64,000 nt of DNA from Mycobacteriales bacterium (GTDB lineage: Bacteria > Actinomycetota > Actinomycetes > Mycobacteriales > Mycobacteriaceae): NCBI GenBank assembly GCA_018376445.1, contig JAHABL010000006.1:93245-157244 (forward strand). The letters are read 5' to 3'. Positions 43,805 to 52,990 of this stretch are shown here, piece by piece. The stretch's first letter is position 1. Each line of letters opens with the position of its first letter. The notes beneath the pieces were generated by a model, which saw only the letters and a list, made by a program, of their open reading frames with translations, searched no databases and was not told where the DNA came from. Made by a program: the position numbers and the translations under genes.

Positions 43805-45568
43805 ATGTCGGACGGCATGTCCCGTCGCGCGTTCCTCGGCTACACCGCACTCGCCGCCGGAGCCCTCGCCACCTCACACCTCAACATCGCCAGCCCCACC
43901 GCCTGGGCAGCCCCCGCCACCCCACCCACACGCCCCTACCTCAGCAACGTACGCATCCAAGCCACCGCCCTCGAATTCATCACCGTCCAACGCAAAGAAG
44001 GCAAAACCTGGTCCCCCGCCATCGCCGGAAAACCCTTCCCCCTGGTCACCCGCACCGACCTGGCCAAGCGACACAGTCTCCGCCCCACCCACCCCCTACT
44101 GGCCTTCGCACAACTCTCCGACCTCCACGTCACCGACGCACAATCCCCCTCCCGCATGGAGTTCGCTCACGCCCGCGTCCGCTCCGCTTACCGCCCCCAC
44201 GAACCCCTCATCCCCTTCGGCGTCAACGCCGCCGTCAAACGCATCAACCGCTACCCCTACGGACCCATCACCGGCCGCCACCTAGACTTTGTCGTCATGG
44301 GCGGCGACGCCACCGACAACCACGAAAAAGTCGAACTGGACTGGGTGATGCGGATCCTCAACGGCGGCTCCTTCATCGCCAACACCGGCCACCCCCACAA
44401 GTGGGAAGGCGTCGGCGCCACCGGCGACCCCTACTACTGGCAGCCCAGCAGCTCCGCCGCCGACGTCTACAAAAACCGCGGCTTCCCCACCATCCGCGAC
44501 TTCTGGCACACCCTACTCCGCACCCCCGTCCAGTGCCCGGGACTCAAAGTGCCCTGGTACGCCGTCCAAGGAAACCACGACAACTGCTTCATCGGCGCCT
44601 TCCCCGACAGCCCCATCGTGAACCAGTTCTATGTGGGCGCGAAGAAGCTCATGAACCTCGACCTCGACGACCTGCTGGGCAACACCTACCCCGAACTCGA
44701 CAAAGACACCAACCCGCTGGCGGACATCATCACCGGGAAGAAAGAATTCCTCACCACCGTCACCCCCGACAAACGACGCGCCCCCTTCACCGTCACCGAA
44801 TACGTCAACGAACACTTCAAACCCGAAAACCTGGGCCCCGGCCCCCGCGGCCACGGCTTCACCGGCACCAACACCCGCCCCTACTACCTCTTCGAAATGG
44901 TACCTGGCGTGGCCGGCATCGTACTGGACACCAACAAACCCGACGGCGGCCCCGACGGCTGGCTCGGCGGCCGACAAATGGCATGGCTAGAACAACAGCT
45001 AAAGCGACTCAACTCCCGCTACTTTGACACCGACGGCACACTCCACCGCACCGGTGTCAAAGACAAGCTAGTGTTCCTCTTCACCCACCACCCCTCCACC
45101 AACATCAACAGTCGCGGCAAAGCCACCCCGCGAGACGGCGAAGACTGCCCCTCCAGCCACAGCGCCGCAGAGATCGTCACCCTCCTACAACGCTTCCCCA
45201 GCGTGGTGGCGTGGGTGAACGGGCACACACACGGCAGCTGCATCACCCCCCACAAACACAGCAACCCGCTGCGCAGCTTCTGGGAGATCAATACGCCGAG
45301 CTTCGTGGACTGGCCCCACATGGGCCGCATGATTGAACTGGCCGACAACCATGACGGCACACTCTCCCTCTTCACCACCCTCTTCGAGCCAGACATTCCT
45401 CACAACCCCGGCGCCGCCGCAAATGCACAGGACCGGCTGGCCTCCCTCTACCGCGAGCTGGCGTTGAACGACTTCGAGAATGACTGGAAGTCGCTGATTG
45501 GGACGGTGCGTGATGGCAATACTGAGCTGGTGCTCACCAATCCGCTGACCAACCGGCTGGGCCACTAG
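43805..45568 (+). CDS. Tat-exported metallophosphoesterase
   Basis: 587 residues with a twin-arginine signal (MSRRAFLGYTALAAGALA). The calcineurin-like metal centre is complete: QLSDLHVTD, MGGDATDN, VQGNHDN, FTHHPS and NGHTHG. The large size and inserts match the family of actinobacterial secreted phosphoesterases (TIGR03767-like). It may act on phosphodiesters or phospholipids at the cell surface; the substrate is unknown. GAAGGAG precedes ATG 43805. A strong hairpin follows at 45659. Confidence 0.9.
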   Translation: MSDGMSRRAFLGYTALAAGALATSHLNIASPTAWAAPATPPTRPYLSNVRIQATALEFITVQRKEGKTWSPAIAGKPFPLVTRTDLAKRHSLRPTHPLLAFAQLSDLHVTDAQSPSRMEFAHARVRSAYRPHEPLIPFGVNAAVKRINRYPYGPITGRHLDFVVMGGDATDNHEKVELDWVMRILNGGSFIANTGHPHKWEGVGATGDPYYWQPSSSAADVYKNRGFPTIRDFWHTLLRTPVQCPGLKVPWYAVQGNHDNCFIGAFPDSPIVNQFYVGAKKLMNLDLDDLLGNTYPELDKDTNPLADIITGKKEFLTTVTPDKRRAPFTVTEYVNEHFKPENLGPGPRGHGFTGTNTRPYYLFEMVPGVAGIVLDTNKPDGGPDGWLGGRQMAWLEQQLKRLNSRYFDTDGTLHRTGVKDKLVFLFTHHPSTNINSRGKATPRDGEDCPSSHSAAEIVTLLQRFPSVVAWVNGHTHGSCITPHKHSNPLRSFWEINTPSFVDWPHMGRMIELADNHDGTLSLFTTLFEPDIPHNPGAAANAQDRLASLYRELALNDFENDWKSLIGTVRDGNTELVLTNPLTNRLGH

Positions 45569-45658
45569 ACAGCCCCGGCAGAGCAGCCCCGGCAGACTGC
45601 CTGTGCGGCGTGGACTGTACGGAGTGGGCTGCCTGTGCCGCGTGAATAATGAGAACAC

Positions 45659-45696
45659 GACGGACCCCCGACTGCTGATGCAATCGGGGGTCCGTC
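45659..45696. terminator. Bidirectional terminator
   Basis: A perfect 13-base-pair stem, GACGGACCCCCGA against TCGGGGGTCCGTC, with a 12-base loop between the convergent phosphoesterase gene and tRNA-Ser(GCT). Confidence 0.8.
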
Positions 45697-45703
45697 ACAA
45701 CTG

Positions 45704-45790
45704 CGGAGGCGAGAGGATTTGAACCTCCGGACCCCGCAAGGGGTCAACTCCTTAGCAGGGAGCCCCATTCGGCCGCTCTGGCACGCCTCC
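45704..45790 (-). tRNA. tRNA-Ser (anticodon GCT)
   Basis: Minus-strand class II cloverleaf: acceptor GGAGGCG/CGCCTCC, anticodon loop CTGCTAA in CTCC/GGAG, long variable arm CCCCTTGCGGGG and T-loop GTTCAAATC. CCA is not encoded. Confidence 0.95.
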
Positions 45791-45881
45791 AGGTGAAGTT
45801 ATGTGAACCGCGGCGAACCACGTGAACACTGGGTGCAAGTTTATTAGGCCACGGGTGAAAAAAGCAACACAGCCTAGGCAT

Positions 45882-46841
45882 TTAGCCACGCACCCGGCGC
45901 ACCACCCGCTGCACAAGCATCATGACAAGGTAGAAGAGCCCGGCCATAACAGCAATCATGCCGCCCGCCGACAACTCAAAGAGCACACTCACCACCACAC
46001 CCAGCAGCGCAATGCCCACACCCGCCAGCGGCGCCACCACAAGCAGAGTCCGCCAGGACTTCACCAATGGTGTCAATCCGGCAGCCGGAGCCGCCACCAA
46101 CGCCACCGGCAGAATAGTTCCCACCGCGGGAATGAGCACCACAATGGTCGCCACAATAAGCATCAAAATAATGCCCTCGGCACGTGCCCCAGACAGCCCC
46201 GCCGCCCGGAACCCAGACCCATCAAAGGCATAAAACACCAGCTTGTTCCCCACCGCCAGCGCCACCACAACCGCCACCAGGAGAACCACCGCAGCAGCCA
46301 CCACATCCGCCGGCCGCACATTCAAAATGGAGCCGGTAAGGAAACTTTCGATGCGCAACGGCAGCGGCTGGAACCACTTCAGCAGGAAGTAGCCCAGCGC
46401 AAAACCTAGGGTGAGCACAATTCCGGCGGCCGCCTGCGAGGACTGGCCGGGAATGCGCGCCAGCCGGTGCATCAGCCAGGCCATCGGTATACACATGAGG
46501 GCCGCCCCGGCGAAGAGGCACAAGGACAGCACCATGTGGCGTTGCATAGTGGACAAACCGGCAGCCAGCGGCACCGCGCACACCACCCCCAGTACAGCGC
46601 CGGGGAAAGTAGCGTGGGTGACAGACTCGGTGAAGAAAATGCGCTGGTGGAGGACGGCCAAGCAGCCTACCAGGCCACCAAGTGCCCCCACCAGGATGGC
46701 CTCCAGGAGGGGCAGGCGGAGAATCTGCCAGCCGGACACGCTGGCTACATCTACGGCAGCAGCGGAGATACTGGCGGTGACAGTAGACGTACTAACGGCA
46801 GCGGCGGAGCTGCCAGCGGCAGCAAGGGTAAGGAAACTCAT
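45882..46841 (-). CDS. Metal ABC transporter permease (second)
   Basis: 319-residue membrane protein of the ABC-3 family (TroC/D, ZnuB, MntC/D). About nine helices; the family EAA-like loop falls in FDGSGFRAAGLSGARAEGI and the fourth helix in QRIFFTESVTHATFPGAVLG. ATG 46841 overlaps the end of the preceding permease gene by four bases. Last gene of the sbp-ATPase-permease-permease operon; having two different permeases is typical of manganese importers. Confidence 0.88.
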   Translation of the reverse strand: MSFLTLAAAGSSAAAVSTSTVTASISAAAVDVASVSGWQILRLPLLEAILVGALGGLVGCLAVLHQRIFFTESVTHATFPGAVLGVVCAVPLAAGLSTMQRHMVLSLCLFAGAALMCIPMAWLMHRLARIPGQSSQAAAGIVLTLGFALGYFLLKWFQPLPLRIESFLTGSILNVRPADVVAAAVVLLVAVVVALAVGNKLVFYAFDGSGFRAAGLSGARAEGIILMLIVATIVVLIPAVGTILPVALVAAPAAGLTPLVKSWRTLLVVAPLAGVGIALLGVVVSVLFELSAGGMIAVMAGLFYLVMMLVQRVVRRVRG

Positions 46842-47743
46842 GCCCCGGCACCCCGCTTCCGCATCACATAGCCCACCGGCAGCAACAGGGCAAACAGTGC
46901 CAACACCGACAAGGCGACAGCAGCCTGCGGGGAAATGGGGTGTGGGGAGTCCACCGTCATCAACCACATACCGAACCAACCGCCAGCCACACCCACCAGA
47001 ATGGCCACCGGTACCATGGTGGAAATGCGGTGCGTCACTAGGCGGGCAGCCGCACCCGGCACCACCAGGTAGCCGATCACCAGCAACACCCCCACCGCCG
47101 AACTAGATGCCACCACCACCGCGGCAATAGCGGCATTGGCCAAGAAATCCACAGCCGTAGCACTCATACCGGAGGCCATGGCCCCGTCCCGGTCGAAGGC
47201 GCGGAACACTTGGGCGCGCCACGACACCCCAATGGCTACCAGAGCGATGAGGCAAACGAGGATGGACTGCACCAGGCGGGCGTCGGAGACCTCCAGGAGG
47301 CGGCCGAACATGAGAGCCTCCAGCTGGCCAGACATGTCCCCTTTGTAGAGGGAGAGCACCACGCCGAAGCCGAAGAAGCTGGTGAGGACGATGGCGGTGC
47401 CGGCTTCGTTGATGCGGCGGGAACGCCCCAGCCAGGTGAGGGCGACCGCAACGATAACCGCCACTACGGCGGCACCCGGCACGATATTGTCGATACCCCA
47501 ATAGAGGGCGCCCGCAACAATGCCAGGAAACACAGAGTGCACCATGGCTTCTGCGTTGAATTCCAGGCAGCGTAAGTTGACGATAACCCCCACCAGGCCA
47601 GCAGCAATGCCAAGGAACATCAGCATGATGAAGGGGCGGAACATATAGGGAGCGGAGGTGACGGCCGCTAGCCCCGGCACACCCTGCAGAGCGAGGCGGA
47701 GATGTTCGAGGGCCGACATGACCGCCGCGACGACGCTATCCAT
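46838..47743 (-). CDS. Metal ABC transporter permease (first)
   Basis: 301 residues, ABC-3 family. Typical features are VNLRCLEFNAEAMVHSVFPGIVAG near the second helix, FFGFGVVLSLYK, and the cytosolic coupling loop FDRDGAMASGMSATAVDFL. ATG 47743 overlaps the ATPase gene by eight bases. It pairs with the downstream permease. Confidence 0.9.
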   Translation of the reverse strand: MDSVVAAVMSALEHLRLALQGVPGLAAVTSAPYMFRPFIMLMFLGIAAGLVGVIVNLRCLEFNAEAMVHSVFPGIVAGALYWGIDNIVPGAAVVAVIVAVALTWLGRSRRINEAGTAIVLTSFFGFGVVLSLYKGDMSGQLEALMFGRLLEVSDARLVQSILVCLIALVAIGVSWRAQVFRAFDRDGAMASGMSATAVDFLANAAIAAVVVASSSAVGVLLVIGYLVVPGAAARLVTHRISTMVPVAILVGVAGGWFGMWLMTVDSPHPISPQAAVALSVLALFALLLPVGYVMRKRGAGA

Positions 47744-48557
47744 TGTTGTCCGGCTCCTGAGGGGTAGGAATGGTGGGGGTAGCAGCGTGGTACTCCTCCG
47801 GTAGGTGCCCGCCGTAGGCCTCCGCCACCAACTCGGGCACCAGCACCTCTTCCTTCGGGCCGAAGCCCACCTGCCGATTGGCCAGCAGCAGCACCTTCTC
47901 GCAGGTTTCCTTCGCCAGCACAATGTCGTGGGTGGAGACCACTACGGCCACCCCCTCCGCCTTCACGGAGTGGATGAGGTCCAGGAGTTTCACCCGGTTC
48001 GGCTCATCCAGCCCGTTGAACGGCTCATCCAGGAGGATGAGTTCCGGGCGAGCAACGATGGAGCGAGCCAGCAGGACACGCTGCTTTTGGCCGCCGGAGA
48101 GGCCCCCGAAGCGACGCCCGGCGCGCCCCAACATGTCGACCCGTTCCAGCGCCTGGTCGACGCGGGTGCGGCGTTCTTTGGTGATATGTCCCAGCCAGCC
48201 GACTTCACCGTAAAGACCCATTTCGACAACCTGCCGGACGGTGACGGGGAAGGTAGGGTCGAGGTCGGCCACCTGCGGCACGTAACCGATGGCGCCTTTG
48301 CGGACTTTGCTGACGGGTCCACCAAGGACTTCCATGTCTCCGGTGACGGTGACGGTGCGGAGGATGCCGTAGAGGAGGGTGGTTTTGCCGGAACCATTGG
48401 GGCCGATGAGGGCTAGGGCTTCACCGGGGTAGAGGCTGCCGGTGACGCCGGTGAGCACGGGTGGGCCGCCATAGGAGAAGGCGGCGTCGCGAAATTCCAA
48501 TGCGGGGGCGGGGGGAACCGCGGTGGGGGACGAAGGGTAGGCTGCGGTGGTGCTCAT
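47736..48557 (-). CDS. Metal ABC transporter ATP-binding protein
   Basis: 273 residues. Walker A is GPNGSGKTT, Q-loop YVPQVADLD, signature LSGGQKQRV, Walker B LILLDEPFNGLD and H-loop STHD. The order of the operon (binding protein, ATPase, two permeases) and the family point to import of Mn2+ or Zn2+. The N-terminal 20 residues are Pro/Ala-rich. ATG 48557. Confidence 0.92.
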   Translation of the reverse strand: MSTTAAYPSSPTAVPPAPALEFRDAAFSYGGPPVLTGVTGSLYPGEALALIGPNGSGKTTLLYGILRTVTVTGDMEVLGGPVSKVRKGAIGYVPQVADLDPTFPVTVRQVVEMGLYGEVGWLGHITKERRTRVDQALERVDMLGRAGRRFGGLSGGQKQRVLLARSIVARPELILLDEPFNGLDEPNRVKLLDLIHSVKAEGVAVVVSTHDIVLAKETCEKVLLLANRQVGFGPKEEVLVPELVAEAYGGHLPEEYHAATPTIPTPQEPDNNG

Positions 48558-48655
48558 AGGGGTCCTTGTGGATGATTAGCCTAGGGGTGGCAGATAGCAA
48601 AGTGGCACCCCAGCCCCTTACCGAGGCGTGGGACGTCACCAGCCGTACTCTGCAG

Positions 48656-49744
48656 TTACTTCAGTTCTTCCGGAAGAGCCGGGACAGTGCCGTCCCACGC
48701 CTCGGTGAGGGTGGTGACGTTGTGAACAATGGATTTAATGTAGGTCTCGCCAGCCGACCCGTCCGAGCCGAGGGAATCCCCATAGAGGGCATCGTCACCA
48801 ATAACAGCCTTCACCCCAGCAGCCCGGGCGATAGCTTCAATGGACTTGGAGTTGTTGGAGTTCTCGGCGAAAAGCGCCACAGCACCCGACTTCTTCACCT
48901 CTTCCGCAGAGGCCTTAATGTGGGCAGCAGTGGCATCCGACTGGGCGTTGAAATCCGAGAGGGCCGACCCAATGAACTTCACATCGTAGTCGCGGGAGAA
49001 GTAGCCGAATGCGTCATGGGAGGTGAACAGTACCCGCTGGCCAGCCGGCACCGAGTTCATCGCCTCCATCACCCACTTATCGAGGGCATCCAGATTCTTC
49101 TCGTAGCTGGCCACCATCGTGCCGAACTGCTGAGCGTTGGCCGGGTCCGCCTTCTTCAGAGCCTCGCTAATGTTGTGTACCTGCACCTTGGCGTTCTTAG
49201 GGGAGGTCCATACGTGCGGGTCGTACTCGAACTCGGCCTTCTCACCCGGTTCGGGGGCGAACGGCCAGGGGGCCACGTTCACCTTCTGGTCGCCGCGGTA
49301 CACCTTGTAAGGTTTACCCTTGTCATTCCGGGCGGCGGCGGACGGGTCCTTTACCTCATTGGCGGTGAGAATACCGGTCGTCACTACCATGGTGCCCTTG
49401 AAGCCGGAGGCCTCCACCGCAGAGTCCAAGAAGTGCTCCAGATCCACCCCGTTCACCAGGAAGAGCTTCGCGTTGGAGAGCGCGTTCATCTCCTTCGGAG
49501 TCATCTCGTGGTCGTGGGCGGAGGCGTTGGGGGCCAGCAAGCAGGTGAGGTTGATGTCCTTGCTGCCGGAGGCGATCTGCTTCACATAGTCGCAGATTTG
49601 GGTGGTGGTGGCGACGACACCGATGCCATCACCAGCAGAAGAAGACGTGGAGGAATTGCAGCCCGAAAGAAGAGGGGCAGCGAGGAGCGCGGCGGCTGCG
49701 GCGGCAGCCAGAAAACGCTGAGAGCGGCGTGGAGCGTGCTTCAT
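48656..49744 (-). CDS. Metal-binding lipoprotein of an ABC transporter (TroA/ZnuA-like)
   Basis: 362 residues. Signal peptide with lipobox LLSGC at about 25-29. Candidate metal ligands: His in SAHDHEM, His in DPHVWTSP, His/Asp in TSHDAFGYF, and the acidic GDDALYGDSLG near the end, arranged as in cluster A-I proteins. An insert (AAARNDKGKPYKVYRGDQ…) separates the first two. It heads the operon; 98 bases separate it from the ATPase gene. Mn2+ or Zn2+ cannot be distinguished from sequence alone. Confidence 0.92.
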   Translation of the reverse strand: MKHAPRRSQRFLAAAAAAALLAAPLLSGCNSSTSSSAGDGIGVVATTTQICDYVKQIASGSKDINLTCLLAPNASAHDHEMTPKEMNALSNAKLFLVNGVDLEHFLDSAVEASGFKGTMVVTTGILTANEVKDPSAAARNDKGKPYKVYRGDQKVNVAPWPFAPEPGEKAEFEYDPHVWTSPKNAKVQVHNISEALKKADPANAQQFGTMVASYEKNLDALDKWVMEAMNSVPAGQRVLFTSHDAFGYFSRDYDVKFIGSALSDFNAQSDATAAHIKASAEEVKKSGAVALFAENSNNSKSIEAIARAAGVKAVIGDDALYGDSLGSDGSAGETYIKSIVHNVTTLTEAWDGTVPALPEELK

Positions 49745-49868
49745 GAAAGACTCTTTCGTATGTGGGCCGCGGGCAGGCGAACGAGTTCTGCGGGGCGGGC
49801 AGAAAGTGCACTGTTAAGTTACGCGCTCTGAACAATAGTCTACTCTCCCACCCCACGTTCCCTCTACG

Positions 49869-50972
49869 ATGGAAGATATGACCTCGTTATTCCGTGAAGA
49901 TCTCTCCTCCATTCCCTCCTACGTTCCAGGACGCACCATCCCCGGTGCCATCAAAATCGCGAGCAACGAAGTAACTGACGGCCCCGGCCAGGTCGTCCTC
50001 GATGCGGTGACGGCAGCCGTCAGCGGCTGCAACCGCTACCCGGACACCTCCTCCGCGGAACTACGAGTTGCCATCGCCAACGCCCTCAACCGAGACCTCC
50101 AAGCCCAAAACATGAGCACCGACAGCCACATCACTCCCGCCCAGATTGTGGTCGGCAACGGCTCCGTCTCCCTACTCCAACACCTCATCCAAGCCACCTG
50201 CCCCGCCGGCGCCAATGTGGTCATGGCGTGGCGCAGCTTCGAGGCCTACCCCATCATGGGCCATGTGGCCCAAGCGAACCTAGTACAGGTTCCCAACCTG
50301 CCCGACGGCAAACATGACCTCGACGCCATGGCGGAAGCCGCCCAAGACCCCAACACCGGCATCGTCCTGCTGTGCAACCCCAACAACCCCACCGGCGAAA
50401 CCTTCAGCCACATTGACCTGGAGGAATTCCTACAGAAAGTCCCCCGCACAGTCCTAGTAGCCCTCGACGAGGCCTACTACCACTACAACCGGCTCGGCAC
50501 CTTCCCCCACAGCCTGGAACTACTCTCCGACTACCCCAACCTGGTGGTGCTGCGCACCTTCTCCAAGGCGTACGGACTGGCCGGCCTCCGCGTGGGCTAC
50601 CTGCTGGGATCCGAAGAAGCCTGCCAGGAACTCAGCAAAGTAGTGACCCCCTTCGCCACCAACGTGGTCGCCCAAGCCGCTGCCGTCGCCGCCCTCACCA
50701 TCCGCGACCAACTCCTCGCCCGGACCGACCTGATCGTCGATGAGCGCCAGCGCGTCACCCAGGCACTCCGCACTATGGGCTTTGAGGTGCACAATTCGGA
50801 GGCCAACTTTGTGTGGCTGCCCCGCACCGACGCCCAGCAGCTGACCGACTACCTGACCGAGCAGAAAATACTGGTACGCGGATTCGTGGGTGACGGTATA
50901 CGCGTCACCATCTCCACCCCCGCCGAAAACGACCAGTTCCTGGACGCTATCGCAGGCTACCCGGCCATTTAA
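49869..50972 (+). CDS. hisC: Histidinol-phosphate/aromatic aminotransferase
   Basis: Fold-type I PLP enzyme of 367 residues. The PLP lysine is in FSKAYGLAGLRVGY, the substrate stretch is NPNNPTGE, and the C-terminal arginine is in GIRVTISTPAEN. HisC and its actinobacterial paralogue (HisC2/PatA, aromatic aminotransferase) are similar; with no his genes nearby the aromatic role is plausible. ATG 49869 has no clear ribosome site; ATG 49878 follows GGAAG too closely. Divergent from the metal transporter. Confidence 0.88.
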   Translation: MEDMTSLFREDLSSIPSYVPGRTIPGAIKIASNEVTDGPGQVVLDAVTAAVSGCNRYPDTSSAELRVAIANALNRDLQAQNMSTDSHITPAQIVVGNGSVSLLQHLIQATCPAGANVVMAWRSFEAYPIMGHVAQANLVQVPNLPDGKHDLDAMAEAAQDPNTGIVLLCNPNNPTGETFSHIDLEEFLQKVPRTVLVALDEAYYHYNRLGTFPHSLELLSDYPNLVVLRTFSKAYGLAGLRVGYLLGSEEACQELSKVVTPFATNVVAQAAAVAALTIRDQLLARTDLIVDERQRVTQALRTMGFEVHNSEANFVWLPRTDAQQLTDYLTEQKILVRGFVGDGIRVTISTPAENDQFLDAIAGYPAI

Positions 50973-51031
50973 CGCAAAGCCCGATAGGCTAGCTGGTGAG
51001 CAAACCACACGACGATGAAGGATACGACGCT

Positions 51032-51817
51032 ATGACCAACAAACCCACCGACCCCCGAAAGCGGCGCGCCGCCCAACGCCGCGCCGCGGAACGCCAGCGC
51101 AAAGCCGGAATGCTCAACTGGCGCAGCTGGGAACCCTGGGTACTCATCACCATTGTGGTGGCCATCGTCGCCGTCATCGTCACCCTCATCGTCACCACCA
51201 ACAGCAACAAAAGCAACCTCTCCTCCCCTGAAGCGCAGATCGACCCCGGCCACTTCTCCAGCGACTCCTACGGGCTCGCCCACCGCCGCAACGACGGCCT
51301 ATCCATCGGAGACCTCAACGCCCCCGTCGTCCTCATCGACTACGGCGACCTCCGCTGCCCCTACTGCGCCAAGTGGATGAAACAGGTAGAACCCGAGCTG
51401 GTGGACAAGTATGTGCGCACCGGAAAACTCCGCATTGAATTCCGCAACATGGTGCTATTCGAGCAGCCGTCCCAGCTGGGTGCGCGTGCCGTCATGGCCG
51501 CCGCTCAACAAGGCCAAGGCTACGCACTAATGCAGAAGATCTACTCCACCATGCCGCAAAAAGGCCACGGAGAGATCACTGTGTCACTTGTGCGGAAGTG
51601 GGCGGAAGAACTGCAGCTGAAAGACATCGACCAGTTCATGAAGGACGCCCAGTCCACCAAGTTCGACGCACAGATTGCGGAAGGTAAGCAGGAGGCACAC
51701 TCTATGGGCTTCCAGTCTGTGCCGGCGTTCCTCATCAACGGCTACCCGGTGCTGGGGGCCCGCGAGACGCAAACCTACATTGACATCATCGAATCCGCGC
51801 TGCTAGCCCTCGACTAG
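51032..51817 (+). CDS. Membrane-anchored DsbA-like thiol oxidoreductase
   Basis: 261 residues. A basic Arg/Ala-rich N-terminus precedes one membrane helix (about 34-56), then an outer thioredoxin fold with the catalytic CPYC (LRCPYCAKW) and the cis-proline loop SVPAF. The helical insert typical of DsbA lies between them. It likely makes disulfides in exported proteins. GAAGGA lies nine bases before ATG 51032. Followed by a CcdA-like protein, which may keep it reduced. Confidence 0.9.
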   Translation: MTNKPTDPRKRRAAQRRAAERQRKAGMLNWRSWEPWVLITIVVAIVAVIVTLIVTTNSNKSNLSSPEAQIDPGHFSSDSYGLAHRRNDGLSIGDLNAPVVLIDYGDLRCPYCAKWMKQVEPELVDKYVRTGKLRIEFRNMVLFEQPSQLGARAVMAAAQQGQGYALMQKIYSTMPQKGHGEITVSLVRKWAEELQLKDIDQFMKDAQSTKFDAQIAEGKQEAHSMGFQSVPAFLINGYPVLGARETQTYIDIIESALLALD

Positions 51818-51920
51818 TAGGCGGCCACGGCGGCTGGCGGCTGCGGCGGTTAGCCTGCTATTCCGCCGAATGCGGCCGGCTGGCAAACACACCTACCCCA
51901 ACGAACGTAAAGGACAACGA

Positions 51921-52904
51921 GTGAGCACTATCGGTATCCTGGGCGCCTTCCTGGGCGGCATCCTCACCCTCATCAGCCCCTGCTCCGCACTGCTCCTCCC
52001 CGCCTTCTTCGCCTACGCCTTCGACGGCTTCGGCAAACTCATCAGCCGCACAGGACTCTTCTACCTGGGCCTCTGCATCACCCTCGTGCCGCTGGGCGCA
52101 GGCCTGGGTAAAGTCGGCTCCCTCTTCGACTCCATCCGCCCCAGCATCATGATGTTCGCCGGCATCCTCATCATCATCTTCGGCATCATGACAGTGTTCG
52201 GAAAAGGCTTCGCCTTCCAACCCGCCCAAGACGCCGTCGGCAAACTCTCCGGCACCAATGCCGTCAGCGTCCTGCTACTGGGCTGTGTCTACGGCCTTGC
52301 CAGCTTCTGCTCCGGCCCCATCCTCGGCAGCATTTTGACGGTCGCAGTTGCCGGCGGCAGCGCCCTCTACGGCATGGTGCTGATGGCCATCTACGCCCTC
52401 GGCATGGCCGTGCCACTCTTCATCCTGGCCATCTTGTGGGAACGCTTCGACCTCTCCCACAAGAAGTGGCTGCGCGGCAAAGAACTAAAGTGGGGACCCA
52501 TCACCACCAACACCACCTCCATCGTGTCCGGAGCGCTATTCATCCTGATCGGCGGGCTTTTCCTGGGCACAGACGGCACCGCCGGACTGAGCGGCATCGC
52601 CGGATGGGACAGTCAATTCAATGCGGAACTGTGGGCGACCCGCGTAGGCAACTCCTCCACCGACCTGATTGTGCTGCTGGTAGTCCTGGTGCTGCTGCTC
52701 ATCGCGCTGGTGGCCTTCATTGTGCGGCGCAAGCGCGGCGGTGACGATGCGGAACCGCTGGCCGAGCAGATGGATGCCAGCGAAGTAGCCGACAAGCTGG
52801 ACCAACTAGAAGCCAGCGCGGCAGGAAGTAGCTCGGTGGACGTAAGCGTAGCGGATGCCAGCGCAGCCCCGTCCGGCGACGAGACCACTCCCTCGCGCGA
52901 CTAG
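51921..52904 (+). CDS. CcdA/DsbD-like electron transfer membrane protein
   Basis: 327 residues with six to seven helices. The pair of redox cysteine motifs is visible: SPCSALLLPAFFAY near the start and ASFCSGPILGSIL later, as in CcdA. The C-terminal 60 residues are a hydrophilic Asp/Ser/Ala tail. GTG 51921 is preceded by AAAGGA. It should pass reducing power from cytosolic thioredoxin to outer thiol proteins, here probably the adjacent DsbA-like protein. Confidence 0.88.
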   Translation: MSTIGILGAFLGGILTLISPCSALLLPAFFAYAFDGFGKLISRTGLFYLGLCITLVPLGAGLGKVGSLFDSIRPSIMMFAGILIIIFGIMTVFGKGFAFQPAQDAVGKLSGTNAVSVLLLGCVYGLASFCSGPILGSILTVAVAGGSALYGMVLMAIYALGMAVPLFILAILWERFDLSHKKWLRGKELKWGPITTNTTSIVSGALFILIGGLFLGTDGTAGLSGIAGWDSQFNAELWATRVGNSSTDLIVLLVVLVLLLIALVAFIVRRKRGGDDAEPLAEQMDASEVADKLDQLEASAAGSSSVDVSVADASAAPSGDETTPSRD

Positions 52905-52949
52905 CCGGTGGCTAGCTTGCGGTGCACGCCGAATGTGTTAGCTGGTTGC

Positions 52950-52985
52950 CCTAGCTGACCAACCTAGCTGACCAACCTAGCCGAC
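52950..52985. repeat. CCTAGCTGACCAA tandem repeat
   Basis: Two exact 13-base copies followed by a partial third (CCTAGCCGAC), in a spacer with several other CTAG tetramers, between the convergent CcdA-like and lipoprotein genes. No function is apparent. Confidence 0.75.
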
Positions 52986-52990
52986 TTGTC

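Noticed and set aside
48575..48595. TAGGCTAA element between the metal-binding lipoprotein and ATPase genes (minus strand) as a DtxR/MntR box
   Set aside because: Only one half-site resembles the consensus, the other side does not match, and it lies inside the operon rather than before its first gene.
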